In this document: piece after piece, positions 11,690 through 26,600 of the stretch
Layout of the letters: each line of letters opens with the position of its first letter
How positions within the stretch are numbered: the stretch's first letter is position 1
Assembly (NCBI GenBank): GCA_003118195.1
Contig: BEXV01000158.1
Location: 156,227-220,226 of the forward strand
Source of the DNA: Hemicentrotus pulcherrimus
Taxonomy: Eukaryota > Echinodermata > Echinoidea > Camarodonta > Strongylocentrotidae
Direction of reading: 5' to 3'
DNA: 64,000 nt
Notes under the pieces: model-generated
What the model saw: the letters and a program-made list of their open reading frames with translations, nothing else
What the model was told of the DNA's origin: nothing
Database searches by the model: none
Program-made: the position numbers and the translations under genes

Positions 11690-14600
11690 TTCTAGACACC
11701 GGATGGTAGAGATGACAAAGAGTAAGAAAAAAATATACACCTCACAAACTGGGTCGAAAACAATACTTGTTGGAAGAAAAAAAAGACAAGTATTTCGGAG
11801 ATGTTTGCATGTTTTTACGGCAATAATTACTGTTATTCCATATTTCTGGGTCAAGAACCTTCCAGTATTTGATTAGTATCTATAGCCGGAAGAATTGATA
11901 AAAGTACACTGAGTATGCTGGAATATTCAGCTTCGTAGATACATTATGATATCATTTTGGTATCCGAACGGCTCATAGCAACATTCAACGAGCTTCGATA
12001 AGAGAGAGGAATGGACTGTTTGTCATAAATTGCAAACATTAAAGAAGATATTCATTTAGGCCGACTGGAATACGCTTCTCGTAAAGAAATAACTGGTTAC
12101 TGTTATGAGTGGAGTGAAATACGATTCACCGCATCACCCGCTTGTAGTAAACCATTCTAGTTTATTTGAGTCGGCATGCTGGCTTGATTGATATCAAGAA
12201 ATAAACAATGTAAATGTTTGGCTTGCTGGGTGGGCAGGCGCATGCGCTGTCCTCATGAACACAAGATGAATGCTAAAAATCAGTAAAGTGAAAAATCCAA
12301 AAAGGAACATAGCCTTTGCAGTTTGTAAGTAAAACAATGAACGTTACGCCCCCCCCCCCAACCATTTGGATTTTTATCACTGACAAAGGTCTCTGCAATT
12401 ATAAATATTTATAAACTGTAGCACCATGTCTTGTTTCAATTCGTGTCATATTATTTATCTTAGATTGGTTAAAAAGACCACAAGTCATTCAGATTGTCTC
12501 TACAGAAATTCACTATTGTTTTCTATTCAAAGTTGTGATAAAATTGAAAAAAAAAAATAGTGGATTTATATATATTCCGTTTGCTCATGTTTTGGACATC
12601 AACAATTAAGACGATTGGTTGTTTTGGGCGTCTTTCTTGTACTGCGGTATGTTGGGTGTAAATAACCACGAACACACTTGGCAATGATTGAGTACTGAAT
12701 GGCAATTAATGCTCATCCATTCATACTGTTATTATCTTGATTTCCCAGGGTGATAAAAGGCGGATGTATCTGAATTTGACAGAGGATAATCGGCCCTTCC
12801 TTTACACACCTAAATCTCATGAGCATCTTCCCACCAAAAGTGACGATGGAAATATGGTGTGGAATTGGTTTAATTAATCAGAGACCGGCCCGCAAGGCAC
12901 CCACTTGTGATGTGGTTACGTGTGGCGTAGAGTCTCCAATTTCAACACCCCTCCAAGAGTGGAAGACCTTAACCACACCATTGCTCAGATGGCCAAAATA
13001 CGTGGTCGCATGTATCATGATGGCAGCAGATGGGTTAAATCTATAGAATCATGTAATTAGCAATTAAATTGTCCGAAATAACTGCCCTGGATTGAGAAGT
13101 GCTGCACGATGGTTTTAGTGACCCTAGACCATCGTTCGTGCGAAATGTGAAAAGATGGCGGTTGGCATGAATCAGGCACAGGCTCTACAGGGAGTGATTG
13201 GGAACTCGTGTATCATAAATGTTTAGCTTTACCTGACATGTACACATACAAAGAGAGCGAGGGAAACATAAATTTGATACAGCATCGTCTATAGTGCACC
13301 ACATAAATTGCAAATTTTAATGAGCGCAGCATTTAATATATTTTCGACATTCACAATTACTATATTAAATCAAGTCAAGACATTGCCAATATAACAAGCA
13401 CATACTCTAGAGGTCTTGCGTTGCCTACGTCACTGTGATCACAATGTCTCCTACATGATTGTAAACCGTGCTTTACCGTTCCTTTACATTCAAACAAATC
13501 ACATTCAAATACAACAAAGGAACCATTAACATAACTCAATAAAACATTGGTACTTGGTATAGATGGATTTCAACAACTATTTTCCCTTTCAAAGAACTTC
13601 GCGAAGCTAGAGATGTGAATTCATTGACATGCATCCACCTGATAAAAAGCTTTTCAATCTAAGTCAGACCAATCCGAGGTAACAACACAACGCGATGCAC
13701 TTAAAGTCTCCCCTCCAATTATGGATAGACAATAAGGCAACAACACATCAGGAGCTAGAGAGAACAGTGTAATGGCACTACTCGTTTTTAACAGTTAAAT
13801 CTAGGTTGATTAGACAGGAATATGTAGGTCAGTCGTAAATGATCTCTCTATCTCTCTTTTGTTGATGGAAATAGCCATCGCTTAACGTCATCTAAATTCA
13901 GCTTTAACTTCTCTTTCTGTATCTCTCTCTCTCCTCTCCCTCCCTCTCTCTGTGTGTATGTCGTTCTTTTTTTTTTACCTCGTAACTATATCTTTTTTCG
14001 TGTAGCCCTATTTAAAACACAGCTGTCGATATATTGTTTTGCACATAATGCTACGGATTTGATGTAATATTGGAAAGTATCCATGACACAATATCCATGA
14101 TAGCATTTAAACATATTATTATCCCTCATAATTGCAGAAATGAAACTCATAAAAAGCATTAATTAATTAAATGGGGGATAGCATGACGTCATGTATACGT
14201 AGAAACCTTCATGATTTACATGATGCACGTAGCGTAAGGATTTATCCTCTTCTTCGATCTGTTCATCAATAAATCATTGTTAGGCTGAAAACACAATCAT
14301 AATCCTTTCATCTATAATAATCAGTACAGAGTTATCCTAGACTGACATTGTTTGAAATATTTGTATTCGGAAAATCTCCACTATGGTCATTTTTAAGTTC
14401 TAAAACAAATTATTGTACCATTTAGAAATGGGCATCGAATGAGAAGGGGCTAGCAGTTTGTCATATATGATAGGAATTGCAAATGATTATGATATAAAAT
14501 ATCTGCCAAAACGTTAAACTTATATTATATGTTATTTCATTACGAATATAAAACTATATCTTTCATTCCCTAGACCGCTAAAATGAATCTTTGGAGAAGT

Positions 14601-17600
14601 ACGAAGAGATTTTTCTGTAAAATACATTCAGGTAAGCAAAGAATAGCAACCAAATATGTTTTATGTATTGTCAAAAGTAGGAATAAAGTTACAAAGATTT
14701 CAATAATTCCAAGAACAACATCATTCTTTTTTCATATATCATATGACTTGGTGTTTCGAGGCTGCTGACTCATATTTGAACACAATTACAAAAGAAAATT
14801 TTCCCATGAAAATGTTCAATTCATTGCAAAGTTAAATTCCCTATTAAGTAGCATTTATCAATATTAATAATATTCAGTTCTTGTATATGGCATAATAAAT
14901 TATGAAATAACATCTCTATGCGCTTCCAAAGAGCTTTTGGAAACTATTACCCTACAATCCTTCTTTAATTTTAGGCATGCATGAGGAATATATTCTAGGG
15001 ACCCATAGAAAGTACCCTTTTCAGACGATTTGGATACACATTTAAAAACGCCATGGGTTACATTCAACTGTTCAAAGTGAACAATTATCTGGCTTATCAA
15101 GAATCAATTAGAGCATGTATTCTGATCGAATGGTTCCCGGATAGGTTTCTAGTTAAACCATAAATTACAAGTTTCGAACTCCATGTTTAAAAGGACTATA
15201 GAGCAGACTAGGTGCTATTCTTTAGTCATTCACACTATTTAAAGGCTCCCGACTCCACACAATGGAGGCACGACTTAAACATAAAACTTTCAGCTTTTAT
15301 TTGAAAGAAAATTACCAGCCTCTTTACATACATAATTAAATTCTGAGTCTTTCTTGAGTTACCAGTTTTCCGCGCTTGATGATATAAACAACCTGGTTTC
15401 AATAAACGTCCTCTCGACAGCGATTCTAGAATCTAGTCTATCTCTGTTATCAATGCCGTGTCAAATTATTTACTGACAGACTATAAGAGCTTCTCTCTAG
15501 CCGTAAATTAGCCTGACTTATAAAGCCCGTCCAATATGCTACGATGTAGGCAGTGCATGACGTCATCACGTACAGCATTATATTCCTTCATGAGACTTAT
15601 AAAAATAAAGAAAGACCGCGGTATCTCAAGCATCCTCGGTAATAATTGGAATTTTTATTGGATATTGCAAACAATCTTGGAATTAAATCTTATCGAAACG
15701 CTTGATACGCAATCTCTCATTGAATCTTCTCCATTGCAACGATTCCCAGGGATGAATCTCGGTCACAGCGCATGCGCAAAGACATTACCCCCCCCCCCCC
15801 NAGGGATTTCACACTTAATTCACTTTTTGTTTATATGTCTTCAAAGACAATCATTCAAAATTCAATTGAAGAGGATGTATGGAAAAGATCATCTTGAGAT
15901 ATAGTTTACTTATTCTCACACCCTAAAATATTTTAATTGAATTGAGAATTGTTTATTTAAGTCAATGGTAAAATAATATGCCTGGATCTTTGCACAACGC
16001 TTACCATGACTTGTCTTTTTGTTAGAAATAACTTTACATCAACTTCACAAAAGTTCACCGAGAATATTGCAATAATGTTACTAATCGCGTTGAACATAAT
16101 ATCTTTATAGTGCAAGGTCTTATAACTAGCTCATTTTCAAACACAATATTCGACAAAATGGCAAGCTGAAGAAGATTGAAATACAACACTTCTTCTCAAG
16201 AACTCCCACAAAAGTAAAACAAAATATGAAACGGTATTTTGTAAGCAATCCGTAAAACTATGACGAGGTCTTAAGAATATATATTTAACTAAACTACATC
16301 AATGTTGATTTTTTTGATAAAATGATCAAGGTTTTACTGTAGAGAAGGTTTTAAACATAACAATTTAGATTTATCGGCAAATAAAGCATCGTTAAAAACT
16401 ACCGAAAAATAATGCCAGCCGCTTAGACGCGTATATTTATTTCATGAGTACAACTAAAGTTAATGCAATTAATAAGATAATATCAGTATTTATAAGATTG
16501 CAATACCTACAATGCAATTTCGTTAGTACGAATTGAGTAGTATATACGTGTTACAACGAATCGCAACATCTGTTTTAAAACTTGACTCTGATATCACCGA
16601 ATCTTAAGATATATCAGGACATGTTTTCATAACATGTCACTAATCACATGCTATATAATATCATATCAAGTGACATCTATTCGACATTCGAAACCTACAA
16701 TAATTCAGCTGAAAATACGATCAATTAGCAATATTTGTAGAAATGAAAGAATGCAGGCACCGAAACTCAGATGGAAATCACTGAGTTTCAAAGGGGAAGT
16801 TTTCGAGTCAATGTCACAACTAATTTCGAAAGATGGTTCTCCTGTCAAGCTTGGAAAGACATTGAAGATGGTACCATACAGCTATCTGTATTAACGACTC
16901 CGTCTATCGTTCTATTCGTGTTCCTTTGCACGCATTTGATGTTGATTTACGAATCAAATACGTCAGGATATTGCGATTCCGTGATTGAAAATCAAGGCAT
17001 GTATAAATCAGAATGACATTTATTTCTTAGCAGGTTATGGCACGAGGGTAAACCCAAGCTAGCAATAACAAAATAGATGCCATACACATCACAAATTAAG
17101 GCTTGGCATCTTCATGCCATGACCTGTATTGCTTTACCATGCACCATTTCATATCTTAACCTATTCCAACCTAAAGGTGTGGAGAAGAGAAAACTGTTTA
17201 AAGCATAGCTAGACATCCCGTCTACTTTGCGTATTTTCTCAGTCTATATATCAAAGGACACGGTCAAATGTCTGGGAAACCAGTTCTCAAATAAGTCAAA
17301 TGACATCGATGTATATTTGATTTGTTGGCAGGCCTATTGATTTTCCCATGAAGTAACAACATTTATTATCAAAACATTTCAAGTTGAATTGTATCAAAGA
17401 CATTCCCAATGAAGCCTGCAAGAAATGAAGGAAATGTCTCAATTTGTATTTTTGCATCTTATCAATGTCTTAAACATCGTGAAGAAAGGAGTAAAGAACC
17501 TTTTTAAGCCATTCGAACATGATCACAATGGATACATCTTTTTAAAAGGATAGACATATGATATTACCATACAGGAAATATATATATAAATATTTTCCCT

Positions 17601-19938
17601 TAATTCCACGATGCTACTCACAAATCATGTCTACAAAGACAACAATAACACACTGTAATTAAAGAGTATTTCCAGTATATTAATAACATATTCGTGCCAA
17701 AGAGCTACATCTTTCTGTTAAACCATTTAACATCAATTAACATCTCTAAGTTTATTACAACTCACAGGCTTGGCAGAGGGCCCAGTAAGTTTTTGACAGA
17801 TAGCAAACCTCATATACAATTCAAAGTTGTACATGTAAACCGAAGAGAAAATGAAAGATAATGACGTCAAAGATTATTGTTTGTTACATTGAAAATGGAT
17901 TTAACATACTTCACTGCCTAGTGAACACGCTGTTCATAACGACTACACATGAAGAAATAGTCCATTGGAACACACTACAAGTACTTCATCAGATGGCAAT
18001 GAGCGCGTTTCTACATTTCAGAAGCATGTGATAAATATATCGCAGGAAAAAAAAAATCTCGTCTTTTTGTTGGAACAAGAATTTTAGAGGCATCGGCAGA
18101 TGTGATATCATTCATGGTGAACTCGAGTAAATAGATGGAAATAAATCTTTGATAAATTCAGCGTCGTGATTGATTAAATTACGTCACCTTCGTGACTGAG
18201 TTCAACTCCATTTCTATTTCAGCTTATTAAATATGTGTTCTTCCTTCTTAATTTTTAGTTTGCCTAAAAATGATATAGACACAAGTATTTTTTTTCTCCA
18301 AAATTTTTTGAAAAGAAGACGCTATTCAATGACATTCAACTATATTAAAATGAATCGATCATTAAATTCCACTACCACTAAGACTCTTTGTAAATGTGAA
18401 ACGCTGTTGTCAATCTCGAGGTATTTCTATTTCGTTTCGAACTTTCCACCACATCACTGCTATCTGACCTCCTACGTGAATGACGTTACTCCTCTTTATC
18501 ACCCCTCATCACCATCCATGCCCCCCTTCGACTCCTAGATTCGTATCAGCTCTGATTTTATCTTTGCAAGTTTGATGATATCATGACCTTTCAAGTGTCT
18601 GATTCCAGGCAAACTTTTAGTGAGGATTGAGACGAACAGTGCGTGGGTGAAAGCATGGTCTGGTAAAGCGTAATGTCGCACTTTGACGGGGTGAAATGGG
18701 GAAACTCATCCCCCTTAAAGACAGAATGCATGGATAGCGTGGGAACTAAACTTGTTGTTCGTTCTCTCTCTCTCTCTCTCTCCTTTTCTAGCTTTCCCTC
18801 TTTTTATCAACCTCTTTTCTGTCCAGATCAATCTATATGCTTGTTAAGAAAGTTTGAGAAACGTACGGGACATATTTTACTTTTGCCTTTTAATTTGTCA
18901 AAATTTGTTATCGACCATCGATCAAAAGATTGACAAATGTAATTTTCTAAGCCTAACAATCACAAATTCTCGTCATGATCGTGATAATAATGCGTATTCA
19001 AATGTTAGTCATTAAAAAAAGCGGATCCTTTTCTGGCACGAATATCCTCCAAAGGGTTTAAATCGTTGATACTTATCCCAGAGAAATGTATAAGCCAATG
19101 GTACTGGATCGAATACACGACACAAAATGTGGAAAACATTAGTGAAACAGAAAAACGTTCGGAGAATTGTTACCATTACCCCAGTTCTTCATTAAAATAC
19201 TTCTTTTTATTAAATTTATTGCTCTACGGACTGAAAAGTCGAATATTAACAAATTGAAATAAATAATTTGAAAATGGGGAAAGGGATTGATGAGATTATC
19301 TTCATAATCTTAAAGTTCCCCATAAGTGATCAACCACTCGTCTGGTATACAGTACAATATCTTCCAGATAAATAATAAACCCAAGAGTAGAACTATGTAA
19401 CTATGCTATTTATTTCTGATTTCTTTCTGATTTGTGTTTCCATTAATTGCAATCAGCTATATTTCTGGTGTTTATAAAGATTTATTTTTCAGATTCAAAA
19501 TATCATGTTATGCTATGTTATTTATTACATTATGTGTGATTTTTTGTTTGTAAACTTGTGTAATTCGGCTAAACGCCGCGATGAAAGTTTTTTTGAAATA
19601 AACCATTTTGAAATGAATTGAAGATATGCTCTGGTATTGTTCATTTGAGGGAGAATAGTATTCAAAATCAATTAATTTTCTCTGCAAAAGCACGAACACA
19701 CATCTATAACTTTTAAACATCATCATTATCATCTGCGATGCCCTATCCTTTACACTGTATGCTATCACAGAGTGTGTTTTGTTTTCTCAGAACAGGCGAC
19801 GCCCTTTATTATTGAGTACCTTGTTTTTAAATAACAAAGTGTTTTTATCTTGCCAGAAGTAGATTCATATTTAAGTATTTACAGCATGTATACCACTATT
19901 GAATGTGCACGAGAAAAAAGAAACAGGTTTAACTACTA
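11690..19938. other. Unique AT-rich DNA with small microsatellites, no supported gene
   Basis: Poly-C runs at about 12348-12359 and 15788-15800, CT tracts near 13921-13965 and 18764-18782. Scattered frames of 60-120 codons have no coding support. Two very short AG...GT-bounded open segments were considered as exons in the broader 10-15 kb region and rejected (see below). Confidence 0.5.
15788..15801. other. Poly-C run ending in an unresolved base (N)
   Basis: Thirteen C residues are followed by the window's only N. The true length here is uncertain, so any reading frame crossing it is unreliable. Confidence 0.95.
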
Positions 19939-20608
19939 CCGTGTGAGTCAAAAAAAAGTTTACTCCTAGAAAATTGCTAATTATTTTTAAATCATCTATG
20001 AACAGTAAATTTGTATACATCTTATGAAAGAGTGTTTTATCCCAAATCATTTGGTACAATTTTTGTGTGATATGTGTTCACGCTTGGATGAACAGGTGGC
20101 ATTGTTTGCGAGAGTGCAAAAATTGAATTGCGCCAAAGTGATGCCTACAGTATGTATTATGTTGGGATTAGCGGAGTGAGAGAATGAATTGAATGTATCA
20201 AATGAAATGCATTGCTTATGTTTTTTGCAAAGGGCAAAATCACACACACACACACACACGCGCACAAAATGGCCGTTGATATTTGATATTCGATATTTGA
20301 TATGTGTGGCATGATTAATTTTGTTAGGGATGTTATTTGGATCTGCAAAGACCGAATTAATACCCAAATCCCTATTGTTTTATTCAAACAATACATAGGC
20401 AACTTTGGCGTATGTCGATTTTTGCACTCTCGCAAACAATGTCTCCTGTTAATCCAGGCGCGAACACACATAACACAAAAATGGTACCAAAAGATTTGGG
20501 ATAAAACACTCTTTCATAATAAGACATATAACAATTTAAAGTTCATCGATAATTTTTTAAAATAATTAACAATATTATAGGTGTAAACTTTTTGTTTGTC
20601 TCACTCTG
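19939..20608. mobile_element. Non-autonomous Tc1/mariner-type element with ~230-bp TIRs
   Basis: The left arm begins CCGTGTGAGTCAAAAAAAAG (19939). The right arm ends at 20608 with the complement of CAGAGTGAGACAAACAAAAA. TA lies just outside both ends (19937-19938, 20609-20610). The arms stay alignable for about 230 bp, sharing for example AGAGTGTTTTATCCCAAATC and TTGTTTGCGAGAGTGCAAAA. The central loop carries a (CA)n run at 20242-20260. Open frames in the arms are mirror images of one another and none encodes a recognisable transposase. Tc1/mariner membership is inferred from TA flanks and terminal sequence style. Confidence 0.8.
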
Positions 20609-20610
20609 TA

Positions 20611-23600
20611 TAGTTACATCTCTAAACAATGGGTATGATCTTAATTAAAGAAGGTTTTTCTCTTGAATTTCCCTATTTTTATTATGCGAAGAGTCGTAGT
20701 ACCCTACGAAGTAGAAATGTGCAAGACACATGCTTAACCAGCACACTTGGTCGACCAACGTTGGTGTCTAATTGTAAAACAGCCCCGGTATGATAGGTAT
20801 CTGATTATAGGCTTGGCTGATAGAGACAGCAAAAAAACGAGTGGTACGATCATTGGCGCGAAATGACTTCACCAGACCCCAATACACTCGTGCTAATGCG
20901 GTTTCTAATATCGCAAGCGGCTTCATCTCTGGTGAAAGATATACCAATTAAGATGTAACACCTATGAAACCTCATGCTACACCGGATCTCATCTATCCCA
21001 TTCTAGATTCCTTGAAGTCGTTCAGTGATTACCCTCTTACTATGTTCCTATCTACTTGAGATGACTAAAAGAGTAAGATGACTTAACCAATGCACCCGAG
21101 ATAATGTTTCTTGGCACTATCATCATTAAATCTAATTGCCAATCTTGTAGCACTTCACTGAACATTCCCATTCATTACAGGAACATTATTCCCATGTCAT
21201 TCATCCAGTCTTTATTAATTCTACACCTCTAGACTAACACTCCTATTTTATCGTATGTTATAATCTTGCAGTAATGAAACTAACCTAAGCTTTTTAACAT
21301 CATTCTAATCAACATGTTCTCTATGCTGTATGCCGCGACAAACAGTGATACTCAATATTTATTGATCAGAACAAATGCCTATATCAGGTCTCTTTATTCA
21401 CGATAATGTAAGATCAAGCTGCGTTCTCTATTGCATCGCCTTGCAGGAATCAATCACAGTTCTGATAATTTGGCAATCTAGCCTGCCGCATCACATGACA
21501 AGCAAGAACAGTTGTGGAGAAAGCAGTTAATAAAATCTCTCTAGAAATCATTCAGCACTCCGGGGAGTGTCGCAATCCGATTGCCATGCTCCCAATTTTC
21601 TCTTCTTCAGTGCATCGCCTTGTGTGTATCTACGTTTGTCGCCACCAATTCAATATAAATGTGTGCGCGTGCGTGACTACAGAGTGTGAGTGTGTATGTG
21701 AGTGTGTGTACACCTTTTCTCTCTGCTTTCTATCATGAGAATGGGGTGTATTTCGACGCTCCTTTGTTCTTGCCGACTAAACCACTTGATTACCATCACA
21801 ATCGTGTTTGTGAAATAGTTCGTTAAAACGTTTCACAGCGTGTGGCGGTCATGTGAGGGCGTCGGAATACCAAAGTATATTGTTATGCTGAGCTTATTAC
21901 ATGCAGCATGCATAATTAAACGCTTTAGTCGTTTGCAGGGAAATGGAGCATTCTAAAAGCGTGTGTCAGCCAGATTCGTGATTGGTATGATAAGGAATCC
22001 ACGGATGGTGGTAGATATTATTCCTTGAAGACTAACACTGAATATATGTATATACACGCTGTATGTATGTACATGTATATGCATCACATAGGCCTTGAGT
22101 TATGTTTAATGTAAACCTATGGAGGGTAAGATATTTCAGTAAATATAATGTATTATTAAGTTATGAAATGTATTGGTTTCAGAGCAGAAACAATACCTTA
22201 AACGCTTCAAAAGGTCGAGATCAAGTCACCGCATATTACCAATGGATAATACGCTATTCTCGATTATGTGTCCGTCAATCTTCATGTTTCCTCTAGATTT
22301 AACAAACAATCACGCGCTAGCTTTCGAATGATTAAACTTATGTAACCAGTAATCAATAATTATTCAATCAATGTTATACATTCTATAAAACGATTTCATT
22401 TATAAATGTTTTAACTAATTCGCTTATGCTGCACAACCTCACTACTTAATCAATACAAACAGTTATTTACGGGCATACATTGTCTATTTTTAGAACTGTA
22501 ATCTAAATACAAGTCTGGAATGACACTACTTCGAGCAAAACTGATCGAAATATATTCACGAGTGTTTATGTCGCACTCAGTTGGTTGTTTGCTCCGGCAT
22601 AATGTAAGCAAACTAACTCAGACAGACAGGTAACACTGAATGAGACACAAGAATGGACAGGTGGGACTAAATGTTTTTATTTTTCCTCAAATTATTCTAT
22701 AAAAATCAGTAATTTTAACAACTTCTATCACATTACCCGGAATATGTCATTCATTTGTAATCTTGAATATTGACTTCACACTTTTTGTAATGCTATCTTA
22801 TTTTTTTCAGTACAGATTTCATGTTGAAATTGGTTGTCCTAAACTGATAGGATTCGTTACTGTCATACAATAATGTGATAACAAGCTACCGACAAGAGGG
22901 GGTGATAGTGCAGAATGTCTGACAAAATAACCACTCTGTGGTTTGATATAAGTCTATTTATTCACCATGTCTTAACTGCGAATCATTCTACTTATGACAT
23001 TCAACCTAGTTTCCTGTTAAGCCATGTTCCCTTGTCTCTCGTTCAGTCGGCCTGATGATATCTCCAGGTTATATTGATGGGTATGCTTTCTCCATTAACA
23101 TCTATTTGAATCGCTACTCTGCTGGCTTGAAAAGAAACAAATGAAGCACAGGCCTAATCTGAACCACGAGATCCGATTAGTCCATAATCCAAGAACAATT
23201 GACATCGTTTTAAAACATGGTGAGGTAGGGAAATGAATGATAATTAGACTGATTTCAGGGCTAGTCAGAATTGAGTAAATATTGAATCCGCTTCAATAAA
23301 GAGTCTTATTTCATGGCACGGTCGATGCAAATCATTGCTAATATGTGAAGGGAGATTTTCACACATGCAAAAAGCTGCGTAGATAGATTTGGCGTACTAA
23401 TTATTTCAGCATGCTAAGGACAATATGAACGAAACCTTGACCCGAACATGTCAATTGGTGCAATGTTTTTCACACAGTACTTATTACATGTATTCACAAT
23501 GTACATGAATATAAAATCAGAACCCCTACAAGCAATTCACAAAGCATGTTACTTATGTTTCATATTTGTATTCTAGAAGGCCTGAAAGCTAATGCATATT

Positions 23601-26600
23601 TTAAATTACCAATCAGTTTATTCAACAGGGTGAAGCATTACAATTCAGGTTAGAATTCTGTACGCAATCAAGCTATAGTAAAAGTAGCAATGGTAGTAGT
23701 AGTTCTAGAAGTAGTACTAGTAGTAGTAGTAGTAGAACTACTACTTTAATACCAATAATATAAAAAATAGGAGTAATAGTTGTAGTAGATTAGTTGGAAG
23801 TGTAGCCAGATATTGAATCGTAAGGGGGTGGAGAAAATTCAAGCTTTTCTTTTCAATTCGACTTGATATAACGGGAAAAGGGCATGTTACCCCCATAAGC
23901 AACTGCACGCCCGACGACGACGATCTGGGAAGGAAACTAAGGAGTAATGAACTTTGAGAAGTAGAACAATCGTTTTGAACTGGAATGCTGTTTCTACTCT
24001 GACTAATGTAACAACTAAGTGACGACATGGAGCAAATCTTGTAGAGCACCAGGTAGCAGGAGTGCCTTTTAGAGTGAGAACGCTTGACAGGTAGATAGCA
24101 CCTAGTAGATGATGGGGAGTAGTAACAGTCTTGAGGCTCTTCTCATTAAAGTACAAGCAAAGGGGTCATGGCGAGTTGGTTGATCCTTGAGGTTTATCAT
24201 TCAGAGCTGGGCTACCTCGGTTAATCAATCACATTTGGGCTAGCAGGTTGTTAGACAACATACACGTAGGGATTTGGGGATTTCGAGGAGATTGATGGAG
24301 GGGTCTTCATTGCATTATCGATAGAGCTTTCAGCGTTCTCATATTTAGATATGTTTTTCTTCTATTCTTAGAGAGGAGGGCAGAGTCAATCCTGTTTTCG
24401 GTTTTAAGGAATAAATTCATATATTTTTGTATTTTACAGAGTATAGTTTGTGACTCTTATAATCCCGTTATTTTTCTTCATCTTCTTAGTCTTTTTTCAC
24501 CACGATGTACATTTGCTGTATGTAGTCTGAAATAGATAATAAGCATGGCCACATTTTGAAATTCCCGTAACGCCTCCATCGCATTATCAACTTTTCAAGG
24601 GTCGTTACTGAAACTGAAATGTTCTTAAACATTTTTTCATGCTCATAAAAGGAGAGTAAATAACGATTTTCATTTATTATAATAAAAAAAGGACTAATGA
24701 GAAAAGGAAGACGTTGCAAACAATATCGTTGCTAGAAGATTTGTTTCAAATGCTTAATAATCTGCAATATATATATTCCTTTCATTCAAAAACAAAATTG
24801 TGTTTGTAATTGAATAAAAAAAAAAATAAAGAGGCAACACATTTGCCTCTCACCTCTCAAGTCATCCCGGCAGGCATTTAATAGCAGAAACATTTTGCGG
24901 TAGAGCAGGAAAACTAGATGTACTAAGGGATCTAAGCAAAATTATTCTAGCTGTTTCAAAGTAGACTATCATATTTCGAAGTAACCTGATCTTCATATGA
25001 AACGCCCAAGAGGAGAAAACTTAAAGAGCAACTCCAGTACTGGTAAAAAAAAAGAAAATTAATTTTCACAGAATCAAACGAAACTTACACTGAAGTTCAA
25101 GATTACAAATAAATAACATGTGCCAAACAATTTTGGAAGAAAATGTATACTGGCTGAGTAATGAGCATAGAAAGACAAGGAAATCAAGGTAGTACCAACC
25201 CCGACACCATGTGTGTTGTCCCATATATAGCTTTCTGTGTACAGTGCTTGTTACTTTACCAAGGCTCGGTCAAATTTGTTATGATTTTGATGACTCCAGA
25301 ACCTTGCAGTGCACACCAATACTTACATGCTACATGATCAACTGTTTCTGATCCTTTCCACACCTTTTCTTTCACAATGCAATCGCATTACCAGTACTAA
25401 AGTATAGCTTTAAGCTATATTTGATATTTTTATATCGAAGTTCAATGTTCTCCAGTAAACATCATTGATCAGCGAGGTATCGTCACAGTCACTTTTCATA
25501 TTCCAATGTTACAAGAATATCCTGCAGTCAAAATCGTCATTTACGGTCTGGAAAATAGAAAACTTATGTAAATGAGTGAAACACAACCTAAGGTACTTCT
25601 TGAGGAGTGTTTCCTATTCCTGGGATGGGTACCACTACTAGGGAGCACTTGCTTGAGATACAGATGATAGAATGAAAGATTAAACGATGTCAATGACGGA
25701 AGAGGGTTTGACGACCAGACGACGCCAAACATACAGGCAGTAAAGTGAAAGCAACAGACAAGCATATCAGAAAAAACAAGAATTAAAGATGTACTTATTA
25801 CTATTGACCTCATCATCTTAGGGTCGGCGCAGTGCCCTATCGAAGAGTTTTTGTTCTAAAGAGGGATACGTACATCGTCGATACCCTTCTCTCATTATGC
25901 TAAGGAAATACTAATAGATTATTAAAAAGAAATAACCTTCATCTTTAACAAGATATGTTGCAAATCCTTTAATTGAAGAGGGCGTTTTTTTTGTATAGAT
26001 AAGCATGATTGTTCTTTTATAAAACATTTAATAATTGAATTATCGCAATGTACCATTTTTGTCCTACTTGAAATAGTTCGTCTAACTCTTTGTATTGGCA
26101 CATCTTGTCGGCAAATTCAAATGGCTTCTAGTCAAATTTCGACAGTTTTTTTCATTAACTCCGATCATTAATGTCCTAAAGAGGCACCGTGTCGTACTCA
26201 CAAATTCATCGCCAAAGTAAGAAAAGAGGCGTTAAGAGAATAACTCTGATGGCAGGTGTATGATAAGGAATCAATGTTAGCCTGGGAGACAAGAGGGAGG
26301 GACTGATTACTAAAGATCATCGTGACCGCATTACCTAGAAATAACCTACCCTAACGAATCCCACTACCACTGTAATTGGGTCAATTGCCAGCCCTGACGA
26401 AACAGGATCCCTAAAAATAACAGAAAAGACAAATAATGCAGCCCGTTGCCTTGTAATGTACGTGAAAGCTAATCTGTCCAGTTTTCATACCGCCTAATCC
26501 TTTATTTATTTTTGTTTAAATGCCGATTATTCTTCCACTTACAAAATTGTCGAAAAAATTGTCTGAAGATATCAAATAACATTACAAAAAACAGCCAGAT

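Noticed and set aside
14574..14631. 58-nt AG...GT-bounded open segment containing MNLWRSTKRFFCKIHS
   Set aside because: Good splice words, but too short to exclude chance, and in a phase incompatible with the 10.6-kb segment.
23741..24156. Two overlapping minus-strand frames suspected as a retroelement remnant
   Set aside because: No reverse transcriptase, integrase or endonuclease motif could be recognised, and one frame runs into the (GTA)n-adjacent repeat.
25541..25816. 91-codon minus-strand frame with a signal-peptide-like start (MMRSIVISTSLILVFS)
   Set aside because: Apart from a hydrophobic start there is no recognisable mature domain, cleavage-processing pattern or splice context; chance frames of this size are expected.
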